Shown piece after piece: positions 9,246 to 17,643 of a stretch of DNA of 35,713 bases. The notes beneath the pieces are model-generated. The model was not told where the DNA came from and did no database searches. It was given only the letters and a program-made list of their open reading frames with translations. The translations under genes and the position numbers were made by a program. This stretch comes from Acidimicrobiales bacterium (GTDB taxonomy: Bacteria; Actinomycetota; Acidimicrobiia; Acidimicrobiales; SZUA-35). The stretch's first letter is position 1, and every line of letters starts with the position of its first letter. The DNA is taken from positions 2,705 through 38,417 of the forward strand of contig JAHDFR010000003.1 of NCBI GenBank assembly GCA_020628065.1, given 5' to 3'.

Positions 9246-9284
9246 ATCTCACCAATAGCTCTCATGTATAACTCTCACTTATAG
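9246..9284 (+). repeat. three tandem imperfect 13-bp repeats upstream of the BMP gene
   Basis: ATCTCACCAATAG, CTCTCATGTATAA and CTCTCACTTATAG follow each other with no spacer. The second and third, and the first and third, share 10 of 13 positions. The array ends directly at the AGGAGGAG ribosome binding site of the BMP lipoprotein gene. It is AT-richer than its surroundings and contains TATAA-like hexamers, so it could hold a promoter or a leader element; this is inference. Confidence 0.6.
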
Positions 9285-9297
9285 GAGGAGAACCATC

Positions 9298-10368
9298 ATG
9301 GCCAAAACCGAAACGCCGGATGACGGCGGTAGCCGAACCCAACTGACAGCGAGCCGACGGCCCGGTGGCTGGCGGCTATTTGTCGCGTTACTAGCCGCTT
9401 TTGCGCTGGTGTTGGCGGCCTGCGGCGGAGGTGACGACGCCGACGAGGCATCGGAGGATACCGGCGAGTCGGCAGACGACTCAGGTGCCGACGGTCTCCG
9501 AGTCGCCATTGTGGCCCCCAGCGCCGAGAACGACCTGGCGTTTACTCAGAGCATCGTTGAGGGCGTCGAGGCGCTCAGTGGCGTGTCCGAGACCGCCATC
9601 ACCCCCGGCACGTTTGTGGTTGAAGACGCTGCAACCGCTATTCGTGACTACGCAGCCGACGGCTTTGATCTTGTTATCGCCCACGGCTCGCAGTACGGCG
9701 GTCCTCTACAGGAGATCGCTCAGGAGTTCCCCGACACGGCCTTTGCCTGGGGCACGGCGGTTGACACCTTCGATCTGGACAACGTCTCCGCCTACACCGC
9801 AGCATCCGATCAGGGTGGCTATGTACTAGGTGCTTTGGCGGCCTCCATGTGTTCCAAGATCGGCATCGTCGGTCCTATCGCCGTCGGCGACGCCAAGCTC
9901 TATGTCGACGGATTCACCCTCGGTGCCCAGGACAACGGTGCCGAGGTCGACGTTGTCTACACCGAGTCGTTCTCCGACACTCAGCTGGCCTCAGAGACGG
10001 CCACCGCATTTGTTGAAAACGGCGCCGACTGCCTGACTGGTACCGCTCAGATGACTGTTGGTGCGATAGGTGTTGCCGAGCAGGAGGGCCTGCTGTGGTT
10101 TGGTACCCAGTCCGATCAGACCTCGGCTGCAGCCGACGGTGTGGTTGTGGCCAACCAGGTCTATCAGTGGGAAGTCGTGCTTCAAGACCTGGTTGACGAC
10201 GTGGCCGGTGGCGCCACCGGCGGCTCGGTCTACGCCATCGACCTCGACAATGGCGGCCTCACCATTGAGTACGGAAACGTCGACGCCGGCGATGACATGA
10301 CTTCGGCGGTCGATGCCGCCAGTTCAGCGGTCCTGGCCGGCGAAGTGGAGACCATGATCGAGGGCTAG
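9298..10368 (+). CDS. BMP-family (basic membrane protein) substrate-binding lipoprotein
   Basis: This is the extracytoplasmic nucleoside/purine-binding lipoprotein of the adjacent importer. The N-terminus (MAKTETPDDGG) is followed by an SRRPGGW positive patch, a hydrophobic signal and lipobox LAAC at about residue 42, then an acidic linker (DDADEASEDTGES). The mature domain has the BMP/PnrA pattern: AENDLAFTQSIVEGVEAL, a central AHGSQYGGPLQEIAQEFPDT segment, ASDQGGYVLGALAA, and a distal TGTAQMTVGAIGVAEQEGL block. At 356 residues it has family-typical size. A strong AGGAGGAG ribosome binding site lies 6-7 nt upstream. A 14-bp hairpin follows the stop. Confidence 0.93.
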   Translation: MAKTETPDDGGSRTQLTASRRPGGWRLFVALLAAFALVLAACGGGDDADEASEDTGESADDSGADGLRVAIVAPSAENDLAFTQSIVEGVEALSGVSETAITPGTFVVEDAATAIRDYAADGFDLVIAHGSQYGGPLQEIAQEFPDTAFAWGTAVDTFDLDNVSAYTAASDQGGYVLGALAASMCSKIGIVGPIAVGDAKLYVDGFTLGAQDNGAEVDVVYTESFSDTQLASETATAFVENGADCLTGTAQMTVGAIGVAEQEGLLWFGTQSDQTSAAADGVVVANQVYQWEVVLQDLVDDVAGGATGGSVYAIDLDNGGLTIEYGNVDAGDDMTSAVDAASSAVLAGEVETMIEG

Positions 10369-10386
10369 TCATCGGCCTGGAAGCAT

Positions 10387-10423
10387 GTGGTGTCGGGTCG
10401 GGTTGCGCTCGACCCGACACCAC
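10387..10423 (+). terminator. 14-bp perfect stem-loop between BMP and ATPase genes
   Basis: GTGGTGTCGGGTCG pairs perfectly with CGACCCGACACCAC around a 9-nt loop, 18 nt after the BMP stop and 66 nt before the chosen ATPase start. It is not followed by a T-run. As the operon continues in the same direction, it most likely lowers read-through into the ATPase gene or protects the 3' end of binding-protein mRNA. Confidence 0.72.
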
Positions 10424-10489
10424 GCACCGATCGATATTCGGACCGAAGCTTCTCTCGATGATTCGACGTTCAGCCGCCATCCATCAACC

Positions 10490-12133
10490 ATGACAACTCA
10501 ACCTGAGAACGGCCCCGAGGCCGAAACAAACAGCGGCTCAACATCCGCATCCGGCACGTCGGTTGCCAACACGTCGGTTTCAGGCGCGCTGTTGGAGATG
10601 CGGGGGATAACAAAGCGATTCCCAGGCGTGTTGGCCAACGACTCTGTCAGCTTCGATGTTCAAGGCGGCGAAGTTCACACCCTCCTGGGGGAGAACGGCG
10701 CGGGCAAGAGCACGTTGATGAAGATTCTCTTCGGGATGTACAGCGCCGATGCCGGCGAGGTGCTTCTGGAAGGTCGTCCGGTAGACGTGTCGTCACCGTC
10801 AGCCGCCATCGAAGCCGGGATCGGGATGATCCATCAGCACTTCATGCTGGTTCCCACCTTGACGGTGACCGAAAATGTTGCTCTCGGTTTGCCCCACGGC
10901 GTGCGCCCTGATCTTGATGTCGTTCGTAGCCGGGTTGGTGAGCTGTCCGAGCAGTACGGCTTGGCCGTCGATCCCGATGTGTATGTTTGGCAGCTGGCGG
11001 TCGGCGAGCGCCAGCGGGTCGAGATACTGAAGGCCCTCTACCGAGAGATCCGACTGTTGGTGTTGGATGAACCTACGGCGGTTCTGACTCCTCAAGAGGT
11101 GGATGACTTCTTTGTCACCTTGCGGGCATTGGCCGATGATGGGAGAGGTTTGATCTTCATCTCTCACAAGCTGCACGAGGTGATGGCTCTCTCCGACCGA
11201 ATCACGGTTCTTCGGGACGGTCGGGTGGTCGGCTCCACCACACCGGGGGAGACCGATCGTCAGGAGTTGGCGGAAATGATGGTTGGCCGCCAGGTGAAGT
11301 TGGCCTCCGTTCAGCGTCAACCGGCCGACTCGTCCGGCGAGAGCAACCCGGCAGATCTCGACTACGACGCCCGTCCGGCCAACGACGCTCGTTTGGTTGT
11401 CACGGCGCTGGATGTGGCCGGAGACAGAGACGGAGTTCCTCCGGCTGTTAGAGGTCTGAGTCTGGAAGTGGCGCCTGGAGAGATTCTGGGGGTGGCCGGG
11501 GTGTCGGGCAACGGGCAGCGGGAGTTGGCCGAAGCCATTGCCGGTCTTCGCCGACCGCTGACCGGTTCCATCACGCTCGACGGATTCGAACTGGTCGGTG
11601 CATCCCCGCAACGGATCAGGCGGTCGGGCTTGTCGTTTGTACCGGAAGAACGGATGCGCGACGGTGCCATCGGTGACTTCTCCGTCTCGGAGAACCTCAT
11701 GTTGGTCGACCACGGTGAGCCTGCCCACGCAGTCCGAGGTTGGCTGAAGCTTGGTGCGCTAAACAAACGAGCGGTCGATTTGGTTGATCGCTATCAGATC
11801 AAGACGCCGGATGTGTCAACCCCGACCAGCTCACTGTCGGGCGGCAACATTCAAAAGATGATCATGGCCAGGGAGTTGTCTTCCGGGCCGTCGGTGCTGT
11901 TGGCGGCACAGCCGACCAGAGGCGTGGATGTTGGTGCCGCCGAATACATTCACGAGCGGCTGCTGGCGCAACGCGATGAAGGCACCGCCGTCATTGTTAT
12001 CTCTGAAGATCTCGATGAAGTCCTCGCCCTGGCTGATCGGATCATGGTGATGTTTGAAGGTCGAGTGGTGGGAACTGTTCATCGTGACCGATGCACTGTT
12101 GAACAGCTCGGCCTGATGATGGCTGGCGGGTAG
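10490..12133 (+). CDS. nucleoside-type ABC transporter ATPase, two ABC domains (NupO/YufO-like)
   Basis: This cytoplasmic ATPase energises the BMP importer. The track start (10385) falls inside the hairpin; ATG 10490 (MTTQPENGPEAET) gives 547 residues and a Ser/Thr-rich N-terminal extension before the first domain. Domain 1 has Walker A GENGAGKSTLMK, Walker B LLVLDEPTAVLTP and H-loop FISHKLHEV. Its signature region reads LAVGERQRVEI, not LSGG, which is normal in this family. Domain 2 has a degenerate Walker A (GVSGNGQRELAE, lacking the lysine), signature LSGGNIQKM, and a Walker B region LLAAQPTRGVDVG. Such asymmetry is typical of RbsA/YufO-class double ATPases. The gene ends 10 nt from the convergent Lrp-family regulator. 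Confidence 0.92.
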   Translation: MTTQPENGPEAETNSGSTSASGTSVANTSVSGALLEMRGITKRFPGVLANDSVSFDVQGGEVHTLLGENGAGKSTLMKILFGMYSADAGEVLLEGRPVDVSSPSAAIEAGIGMIHQHFMLVPTLTVTENVALGLPHGVRPDLDVVRSRVGELSEQYGLAVDPDVYVWQLAVGERQRVEILKALYREIRLLVLDEPTAVLTPQEVDDFFVTLRALADDGRGLIFISHKLHEVMALSDRITVLRDGRVVGSTTPGETDRQELAEMMVGRQVKLASVQRQPADSSGESNPADLDYDARPANDARLVVTALDVAGDRDGVPPAVRGLSLEVAPGEILGVAGVSGNGQRELAEAIAGLRRPLTGSITLDGFELVGASPQRIRRSGLSFVPEERMRDGAIGDFSVSENLMLVDHGEPAHAVRGWLKLGALNKRAVDLVDRYQIKTPDVSTPTSSLSGGNIQKMIMARELSSGPSVLLAAQPTRGVDVGAAEYIHERLLAQRDEGTAVIVISEDLDEVLALADRIMVMFEGRVVGTVHRDRCTVEQLGLMMAGG

Positions 12134-12143
12134 CGCTTCGCTG

Positions 12144-12635
12144 TCAGGACTTGCTTGTCACCTCTGAGCGAAGCAAACCGGCAACCGAGCGCCTAAGCGG
12201 CGACGACAGCGCCAGCTGGGTGGACAGCTCGGAAACCTGCTCGATCGATGCAACGGTCTGAAGGATCTCGTGGAGATCATCGTTGGATCGGGCGGCCACG
12301 GCGAGAAGAAGGTCGCCTCGACCGGTCACAACATGAGCTTCCAGCACTTCCGGTATCCGTTTCAGCTCAGCCAGCACTTCATCTAGCTGTCCTTGCAAAA
12401 TCGAGACCGTGGTGAAGGCCTTGACCGGAAAACCTGCCTTTCCCGGATCGATCTCCGGGCCATACCCCTCGAGGATCTTGTCTCGGCGGAGGCGCTCCAG
12501 CCGAGCGTGCACGGTGCCGCGAGCGATGGACAGCGTCCGCGCCAGTTCCGATACCGAAGGTCGAAGAGCTGTATCCAGAGCAGCCAGGATTCTGGTGTCG
12601 ATGGAGTCCACGCTGCGTTCTAGTTGGTCCTTCAT
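12144..12635 (-). CDS. Lrp/AsnC-family transcriptional regulator
   Basis: From ATG 12635 the protein is 163 residues. An N-terminal winged helix-turn-helix (about 10-60; SVSELARTLSIARGTVHARLERL) is followed by a RAM/effector domain (about 68-145; VKAFTTVSILQGQLDEVLAEL, EAHVVTGRGDLLLAV). The track begins at 12728, but the 12635 ATG has an AGGAGG Shine-Dalgarno 8-9 nt upstream and gives a standard AsnC N-terminus (MKDQLERSVDSIDTRIL). Family members bind amino acids or related metabolites. The regulator diverges from the HPPD-like gene. In actinobacteria AsnC-type regulators are known beside HPPD genes, so control of that neighbour is a reasonable inference. Confidence 0.9.
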   Translation of the reverse strand: MKDQLERSVDSIDTRILAALDTALRPSVSELARTLSIARGTVHARLERLRRDKILEGYGPEIDPGKAGFPVKAFTTVSILQGQLDEVLAELKRIPEVLEAHVVTGRGDLLLAVAARSNDDLHEILQTVASIEQVSELSTQLALSSPLRRSVAGLLRSEVTSKS

Positions 12636-12830
12636 CTTCGGCGTCCTCCTGAGGCCGGAGCCCTTGCCGAGTGACAACTTGGTCATCGAGAGCCGTGACT
12701 CGTTGATCTTACTGACCAATTCGATCAATCTACTAGCCAGAAGCAGTCAATTTGTATGCCTCTATGGACGTTTCGCACCAGATTGTTCGAACATGGTGTC
12801 ACGTCACTCCAACCGCCCGAAAGGTACGAC
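12636..12830. promoter_or_regulatory. divergent regulatory region between AsnC regulator and HPPD-like gene
   Basis: This region of about 195 nt lies between divergently transcribed genes. It contains a 10-bp palindrome TGTTCGAACA (12784-12793), 37 nt before the HPPD-like start, flanked asymmetrically by CACCA (12776-12780) and TGGTG (12794-12798), and an AT-rich stretch around 12709-12760. It is a plausible AsnC operator/promoter zone, though no clear -35/-10 pair is visible. Confidence 0.4.
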
Positions 12831-13460
12831 ATGAGCACTCACCTGAAGAAGGTCGATCACATCACCTACGCCTGCGAGCACGGAGCGATTGAGAAGTGGT
12901 GCTGGTTCCACACCGAGGTGGAGGGTGGCACGCTAATCAACCGCATTGACGACGTCCGTCCCGACGACCCTGACTCCAGTATGAAGATTTGGTGCATCGA
13001 CTACGGCGACTTCGGGGTTGCTCTCATCGAAGGCATCGACCGTGCCAAAAAGTCGCAGGTCACCAAGTTTGTAGAGCGTCACGGTGACCACGCCGTCCAA
13101 CACGTGGCCTACGACACCCACGACCTCAACAAGTTCACCGATCACCTGAAGGACATGGGCGGGACGCCCAGAGGCGAGACCCTCGTCCGACACGACGGAT
13201 TTGGCATTCTGAAGCAGATGTTCGCCCGGGGCTACGCCGAAGGCGACGCGGCCGAAGCCAGCTTCCCGGAATACGTCCAGCGGCCACAACCGGGCGACAC
13301 GGCCGACGAGGTGGCCATCACCTTCGCTGAGGAGACCGGCAAGGGCTTCTACGACCAAATCGAAGACGCCGTCGAAGCGGGTGACCAGGAACCGTTCTTC
13401 GATTTCAGCCGGATGCCGGCCGATTGGGCTGTTCCAACTCCGACTCCTAAGGGGAGCTAG
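12831..13460 (+). CDS. stand-alone VOC protein resembling the C-terminal catalytic half of 4-hydroxyphenylpyruvate dioxygenase
   Basis: This 209-residue protein aligns by eye with only the C-terminal half of HPPD-type dioxygenases. VDHITY matches the first metal-ligand strand (His10), KSQVTKFVERHGDHAVQHVAYDTHDL the second (His91, as in GVQHIAL) and SFPEYVQRP the third (Glu147, as in FFEIIQR). GKGFYDQIEDAVE matches the terminal helix. The 2-His-1-carboxylate Fe(II) triad is therefore present, so a metal-dependent dioxygenase or related activity is likely. HPPDs are usually 350-380 residues with an N-terminal VOC half that is absent here. The start ATG 12831 has AAAGG upstream; the track start (12756) adds unrelated residues. 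The acid it acts on is unknown. Confidence 0.75.
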   Translation: MSTHLKKVDHITYACEHGAIEKWCWFHTEVEGGTLINRIDDVRPDDPDSSMKIWCIDYGDFGVALIEGIDRAKKSQVTKFVERHGDHAVQHVAYDTHDLNKFTDHLKDMGGTPRGETLVRHDGFGILKQMFARGYAEGDAAEASFPEYVQRPQPGDTADEVAITFAEETGKGFYDQIEDAVEAGDQEPFFDFSRMPADWAVPTPTPKGS

Positions 13461-13562
13461 CACCGTCGGTACCGACTGTCGTCTAGTGACGAGCCGGCGG
13501 CGCTAGGTCTCCGGCTGAGGGATCTGGTCGCGAAGCGGCGTTGGACCGATGCCAACGCTAAG

Positions 13563-14357
13563 GTGTTGGCCGTGGGCGACGGAGCAGGCGGTCGACGGCG
13601 AGGCCAGCGTTCCCGGCACGGTGATGTCGAGATCTGGGACGGGTGCGAACCTGGCATCGTCATGCTCCATGACGGGCTCGGTTCGGTCGCTCAATGGCGC
13701 TCCGTGCCGGAGATGATCAACGCCCGGACGGGCGCCATGGTCATGGTCTACAACCGGCCGGGCCATGGCACGGCAAGGCCAATCCCGTCGGGCCCATGGC
13801 CGGTGTCATGGATGCACGACGAAGCGAGGCGCCTTGTTGCCCTATTGGAGGCGTCTCGTGTAGACAAACCGTTGCTGGTTGGTCACTCCGACGGCGGTTC
13901 TATAGCGCTACTGGCTGCTGCCGCAGGTCTGCCCGTATCCGGAGTGGTGGCGCTGGCCCCTCATAGCTTCGTCGAGCCGGTTTGCGCCGAAGCGATCTCG
14001 GCCATGCGAGCCAATCGCCAGCCTATTGTCGATGGTCTGGCCTCGTTCCACTCCGACTCGTCGGCGCTGTTCGAGGCGTGGTCGTCGGTGTGGGTGAGCG
14101 CCGAGTTTGCCTCCTGGGATATAAGAGATGAGCTGGCTTCGGTTGATTCGCCTTGTGTCGTTGTCCAGGGCGACAGCGACGAGTACGCCACCGACATGCA
14201 GCTGGCCGAGACTACGACCGCCATCAACGTCGGCTCCATGCCAGGATCCGAGGTGGCCGAGGCTCAGCTTTGGCCGGGGGTGGGACATCTCGTTCACCAC
14301 GAAGCTCCCGACGCGGTTGTCGACCTGGTGGCGTCGATGTTCAATCAGCACGCCTGA
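13563..14357 (+). CDS. alpha/beta hydrolase fold protein
   Basis: This is a 264-residue alpha/beta hydrolase of unknown substrate. Visible elements are the oxyanion-hole loop LHDGLG (about 35-40), the NRPGHG turn, the nucleophile elbow GHSDGG (Ser109), a candidate acid in QGDSDEYA (Asp204 or Asp206) and the catalytic histidine in GVGHLVHHEAPD (His242). The start is uncertain. The track uses GTG 13563, but the frame is open back to the TAG of the HPPD-like gene at 13458-13460, in the same frame, with no ATG between. An alternative non-ATG start, or occasional read-through, is possible. Its position suggests co-transcription with the HPPD-like gene. Confidence 0.82.
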   Translation: MLAVGDGAGGRRRGQRSRHGDVEIWDGCEPGIVMLHDGLGSVAQWRSVPEMINARTGAMVMVYNRPGHGTARPIPSGPWPVSWMHDEARRLVALLEASRVDKPLLVGHSDGGSIALLAAAAGLPVSGVVALAPHSFVEPVCAEAISAMRANRQPIVDGLASFHSDSSALFEAWSSVWVSAEFASWDIRDELASVDSPCVVVQGDSDEYATDMQLAETTTAINVGSMPGSEVAEAQLWPGVGHLVHHEAPDAVVDLVASMFNQHA

Positions 14358-14367
14358 CGAATAGTCG

Positions 14368-14410
14368 GCCCCCTGTCCGAAGAGACGTTCGGCGTGGACA
14401 GGGGGCCGAG
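14368..14410 (+). terminator. 13-bp stem-loop after the hydrolase gene
   Basis: CGGCCCCCTGTCC pairs perfectly with GGACAGGGGGCCG around a 17-nt loop that can itself form a small CCGAA/TTCGG stem. It begins 11 nt after the hydrolase stop. No T-run follows. It probably marks the 3' end of the HPPD-like/hydrolase transcript. Confidence 0.65.
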
Positions 14411-14646
14411 AAGCCCAACCCCAAAACCGAGGCGACCGAATGCAGGCGACGGTCGGCGGATCCGAGGCTGGATGTGAGGGCCCGAAGCGGCGGGAGGAAA
14501 GGTTTGCATGGACCCTCGGTATGTAACCGCCATCCTAGACCGACATGCGACCAGGCCGGTGGTATCTGGTGACAATTGCCTGTGGTTGCCTGTTCTGTTG
14601 TTTGTTGGCTGCCAGGTGTCGAGTGAGGGTCAACTACGCTAGTGAG

Positions 14647-15090
14647 ATGCCGATCAGCGGAGACTACGAACCAAGCACCTGGCAGTGGGTGGCCGACCAG
14701 GCCGCCGAATACGAGGCGTCAGGGGGGACCAAAGCCAACACGTTGCGTGACACCGGTATCCCGATCATTGTCATGACGACCGTTGGTCACCGAACCGGCA
14801 AGGTTCGCAAAGTGCCCCTCATGCGAGTCGAGCATGAAGGCTCGTACGCTCTGATCGGATCCAAAGGTGGGGCTCCTGAGCATCCTGGTTGGTATCACAA
14901 CCTGATGGCTGACTCGACGGTGATGATTCAGGATGGCCCGGCGCCGTTTGACGCCGAGGCTCGACTGGTAGCTGGAGCTGAACGTCAGGCCTGGTGGGAT
15001 CGAGCTGTCGAGGTGTTCGCCCCTTACGCCGAATATCAAGCCAAAGCCGATCGGGAGATTCCGGTGTTTGTGGCCTCGCCTGTCGATTGA
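14647..15090 (+). CDS. Ddn/DUF385-family deazaflavin (F420)-dependent nitroreductase-like protein
   Basis: From ATG 14647 this is a 147-residue split-beta-barrel protein of the Ddn family, which uses F420H2 in actinobacteria. The cofactor-binding signatures are visible: GHRTGKVRKVPLM (about 47-59) and SKGGAPEHPGWYHNL (about 72-86). The track start (14545) would add a Cys-rich hydrophobic leader unlike the family; the internal ATG gives a normal N-terminus. Known relatives reduce quinones or nitro compounds, and the physiological substrate here is unknown. It converges with the acyl-CoA dehydrogenase gene, with 16 nt between stops. If correct, the host makes F420. Confidence 0.88.
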   Translation: MPISGDYEPSTWQWVADQAAEYEASGGTKANTLRDTGIPIIVMTTVGHRTGKVRKVPLMRVEHEGSYALIGSKGGAPEHPGWYHNLMADSTVMIQDGPAPFDAEARLVAGAERQAWWDRAVEVFAPYAEYQAKADREIPVFVASPVD

Positions 15091-15106
15091 CGATCGTCAC
15101 CGGCCA

Positions 15107-16402
15107 CTAGCCGTTGCTGGAGCGTTCCGATGATGCTGAGGCTTTGCGAACCTCTCGGAATGCGACGTTTTTATCCAGCTCTGGTTCCTTCGGCAGTCCG
15201 AGGATGCGCTCACCGATGATATTGCGCTGAATCTGGTCTGTGCCGCCACCGATTGAGGTGAAGAAGGCGTTCAGTAGCGAGTAGGTGGCATCGGCTGAAC
15301 GGGGCGAGTCCGACCCACCGATCATGCCTTCGGCTCCAAGCAGTTCTTTCTCCAAGCTCCCGGCGTCGTGGAGGATGCGGCTCATGGCCAGCTTGCCCAG
15401 CGACACGACCGGTGAAGATGTTCCCTGGGTCAGAGCCGCCTTTCCCCGCCGGTTGTTCCAGTCGTTTACGGTGACGAGCAGGTGCAACTTCATCAGGCTC
15501 TGCCGGACCATCGGGTCGTTCGACTTGCCGACACTATGGGCCAGCGCCACCAGAGACAGGTCTGGGGTTGGGGCGTCGCCGTCGGTGAAGGCCGCTTTAG
15601 GTCGGGCGCTTGCGGCACCGTTGTTCGACTTGCCGGTGTCGCCACCGGAGGCGTTTGACCGTTGCTTGGCCACGACCTCACCCATCCACGCTCGTTCGTA
15701 GGCCAATGCGGTCTGTAGGACTCCCCAGCCTTTGTTCATCTCTCCCAGCAGATTTTCGGCCGGGACCCGTGCCTCGGTAATGAATACTTCGTTGAAGCGG
15801 GCATCACCGGTTGCCTGCCGGAGTGGTCGAACCTCCACCCCGGTCTGTTTCATCGGCAGGAAGAAGAAGCTGAGGCCGCGATGTTTGGGGACGTCCCAGT
15901 CGGTGCGGGCAATTAGGAAGGCGTAGTCGGCGTGTCTGCCGTTTGACGTCCAGACTTTCTGGCCCGTTACGACGAACTCGTCGCCGTCGAGGATCCCCGT
16001 GGTCTGAGCGGCGGCCAGGTCTGAACCAGCACCCGGTTCGCTGTAGAGCAGGCACATTTGGATCTCGCCCAACAGGAGAGCCCGCAGGTGACGGGCCTTC
16101 AGTTCGTCACTACCGAAGGTGAGAACCGTGTTGGACCATAGATTGTGTTTGTCGGCTCCGGCGCCGAAGGCACCGACCGAACGAAACTCGTCTATAACGG
16201 CAGTGGTCAGCGTCGGGTCGAGGCCCTTGCCAAACCACTGGGTGGGCCAACTTGGAGCAGCCCAGCCCGAGTCAACCACCGTGGCCAGCCACTGGTCTGG
16301 ATCCATCGTCGGGTCCCAGTGGTTTTGAAGCCAGTGCCGGACGTCGCCTCTGACCTGCTGTTCGGTTGTCGCCGCCGTTGCTGTCTGAGCCATGCCCTCC
16401 AT
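15107..16402 (-). CDS. acyl-CoA dehydrogenase family protein
   Basis: This is a FAD-dependent acyl-CoA dehydrogenase for alpha,beta-oxidation of an acyl thioester. The substrate and FAD-binding signature YSEPGAGSDLA is followed by VVTGQKVWTSNGRHADY. The C-terminal region carries GGGTDQIQRNIIGERILGLP, the usual flavin-binding/end helix of the FadE-type actinobacterial group. A poorly conserved, Ser/Gly/Ala-rich stretch (around KQRSNASGGDTGKSNNG) interrupts the helical domain. The track start is a TTG at 16474; ATG 16402 or 16393 would remove a low-complexity leader, and none has a clear ribosome binding site, so the N-terminus is uncertain by up to about 27 residues. It lies directly downstream of the LacI gene on the same strand. 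Confidence 0.9.
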   Translation of the reverse strand: MEGMAQTATAATTEQQVRGDVRHWLQNHWDPTMDPDQWLATVVDSGWAAPSWPTQWFGKGLDPTLTTAVIDEFRSVGAFGAGADKHNLWSNTVLTFGSDELKARHLRALLLGEIQMCLLYSEPGAGSDLAAAQTTGILDGDEFVVTGQKVWTSNGRHADYAFLIARTDWDVPKHRGLSFFFLPMKQTGVEVRPLRQATGDARFNEVFITEARVPAENLLGEMNKGWGVLQTALAYERAWMGEVVAKQRSNASGGDTGKSNNGAASARPKAAFTDGDAPTPDLSLVALAHSVGKSNDPMVRQSLMKLHLLVTVNDWNNRRGKAALTQGTSSPVVSLGKLAMSRILHDAGSLEKELLGAEGMIGGSDSPRSADATYSLLNAFFTSIGGGTDQIQRNIIGERILGLPKEPELDKNVAFREVRKASASSERSSNG

Positions 16403-16503
16403 GTTCGCAGGCGGGGCAGAGGCCGTCACCTCCGAGGTGTCGTCGGCATTGATGTATGTGGCGTCATTGCTCAAGCGTTTGCTCGACGCGCCTCGTCCAA
16501 CCT

Positions 16504-17643
16504 TTAGTGCGTGGCGCTGGCCACCGCACCGGTTGATTCTCTGACCATAAGCTCCGGTTTGACCACCACTTCGTGGTCGGAGTCGGGATCGTCGATCGCC
16601 GCCACCAGTTGTTGGATGAGAAGTTGGCCAAGCCGTTCGACTGGCTGATGCAGGGTGGTCAGGGTTGGGGAGATGAATCTGGCCAAGCTGACGTCGTCAA
16701 AGCCGACGATGCTGATGTCGTCCGGAACGCGAAGCCCGTGCCCGAGAAGGGCGGCCAGGGCACCGATGGCCAGCTGGTCGTTGAACCCGATTACCGCGGT
16801 TGGCGGCGGCTCTGCTGCCAGCAGTGCCTCCATGGCACTTCGGCCTCCGTCCTCCTGGAAGCTTTCGGCTGTTGTGATCAAGCTTGGGTCGACCGGGAGA
16901 CCGTGCCTGGTCAGCGCGTCGGTGAAGTGGATCAGGCGTCGGTCGCTGATGGCATATCCCGCAGGGAGGGCGATGGCCCCGATGCGTCGGTGGCCCAACT
17001 CGACCAGGTGGCCAACGGCGGAGTCGAGGCTGTCTTCGGCCCCAACCACTCGCCGGTACGGGCCGTCGACCACCGGTCGGCCGAGGGTTACGAAAGGTAC
17101 GCCGGCGCTGGAGAGAAAGGCCACTCTCGGGTCTTTGGTTTGAAGTCGGAGCAGAACGTAGCCGTCGGCTCGTTTGTGGCGAACGCTTCTTTCCAGGGCA
17201 GCCACCGGGTCTTCGTCGACGGTGGGGGAGAACAGAAGCATTTCGAACCCGTGCCGGGAAACCTCATCGACCATCGCCGTGAGGAGGTCGCCGAGGAATG
17301 GGTCAGAGAATCTTTGGGTGGTCGATGTTAGGAGTACCCCGATTGTCTGGGTTCCGCTGCCGGGGTCTTTGAGTCGCCTGGCAGCCAGATTCGGTACATA
17401 TCCGAGTTCGTCGGCTGCCGCCAGTGCCCGCCGGCGCGAGTCTTCGGCTACGTCACTGTGGCCGTTCAACGCTCGTGATGTCTGGGTCACCGAGAGGCCG
17501 GCCCTGCCTGCCACGTCGCGCAGCGTCGGCCTTCCGTTGTTGGAACCGGATTTGCCGGTACCGGCGTTTGCGGCGGCTGATTCGGCCCGAGGTAGTTCTG
17601 TTGCCGTTGGGGCGTTCACTGTCGGCTCGGTCACCGTTGACAT
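16504..17643 (-). CDS. LacI-family transcriptional repressor
   Basis: This 379-residue regulator has an unusually long, Ala/Thr-rich N-terminal extension of about 36 residues. After it come the LacI helix-turn-helix (TLRDVAGRAGLSVTQTSRALNG), the hinge helix (YVPNLAARRLKDPGS) and a periplasmic-binding-protein-like effector domain. The latter includes the family block VIGFNDQLAIGALAALLGHGLRVPDDISIVGFDD. It is divergent from the solute-import operon starting at 17863. The intergenic region holds a 16-bp palindrome with central CG, the classical form of LacI-family operators, so it most likely represses that operon until a glycosylglycerate-like ligand or its breakdown product is sensed (inference). 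Confidence 0.94.
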   Translation of the reverse strand: MSTVTEPTVNAPTATELPRAESAAANAGTGKSGSNNGRPTLRDVAGRAGLSVTQTSRALNGHSDVAEDSRRRALAAADELGYVPNLAARRLKDPGSGTQTIGVLLTSTTQRFSDPFLGDLLTAMVDEVSRHGFEMLLFSPTVDEDPVAALERSVRHKRADGYVLLRLQTKDPRVAFLSSAGVPFVTLGRPVVDGPYRRVVGAEDSLDSAVGHLVELGHRRIGAIALPAGYAISDRRLIHFTDALTRHGLPVDPSLITTAESFQEDGGRSAMEALLAAEPPPTAVIGFNDQLAIGALAALLGHGLRVPDDISIVGFDDVSLARFISPTLTTLHQPVERLGQLLIQQLVAAIDDPDSDHEVVVKPELMVRESTGAVASATH

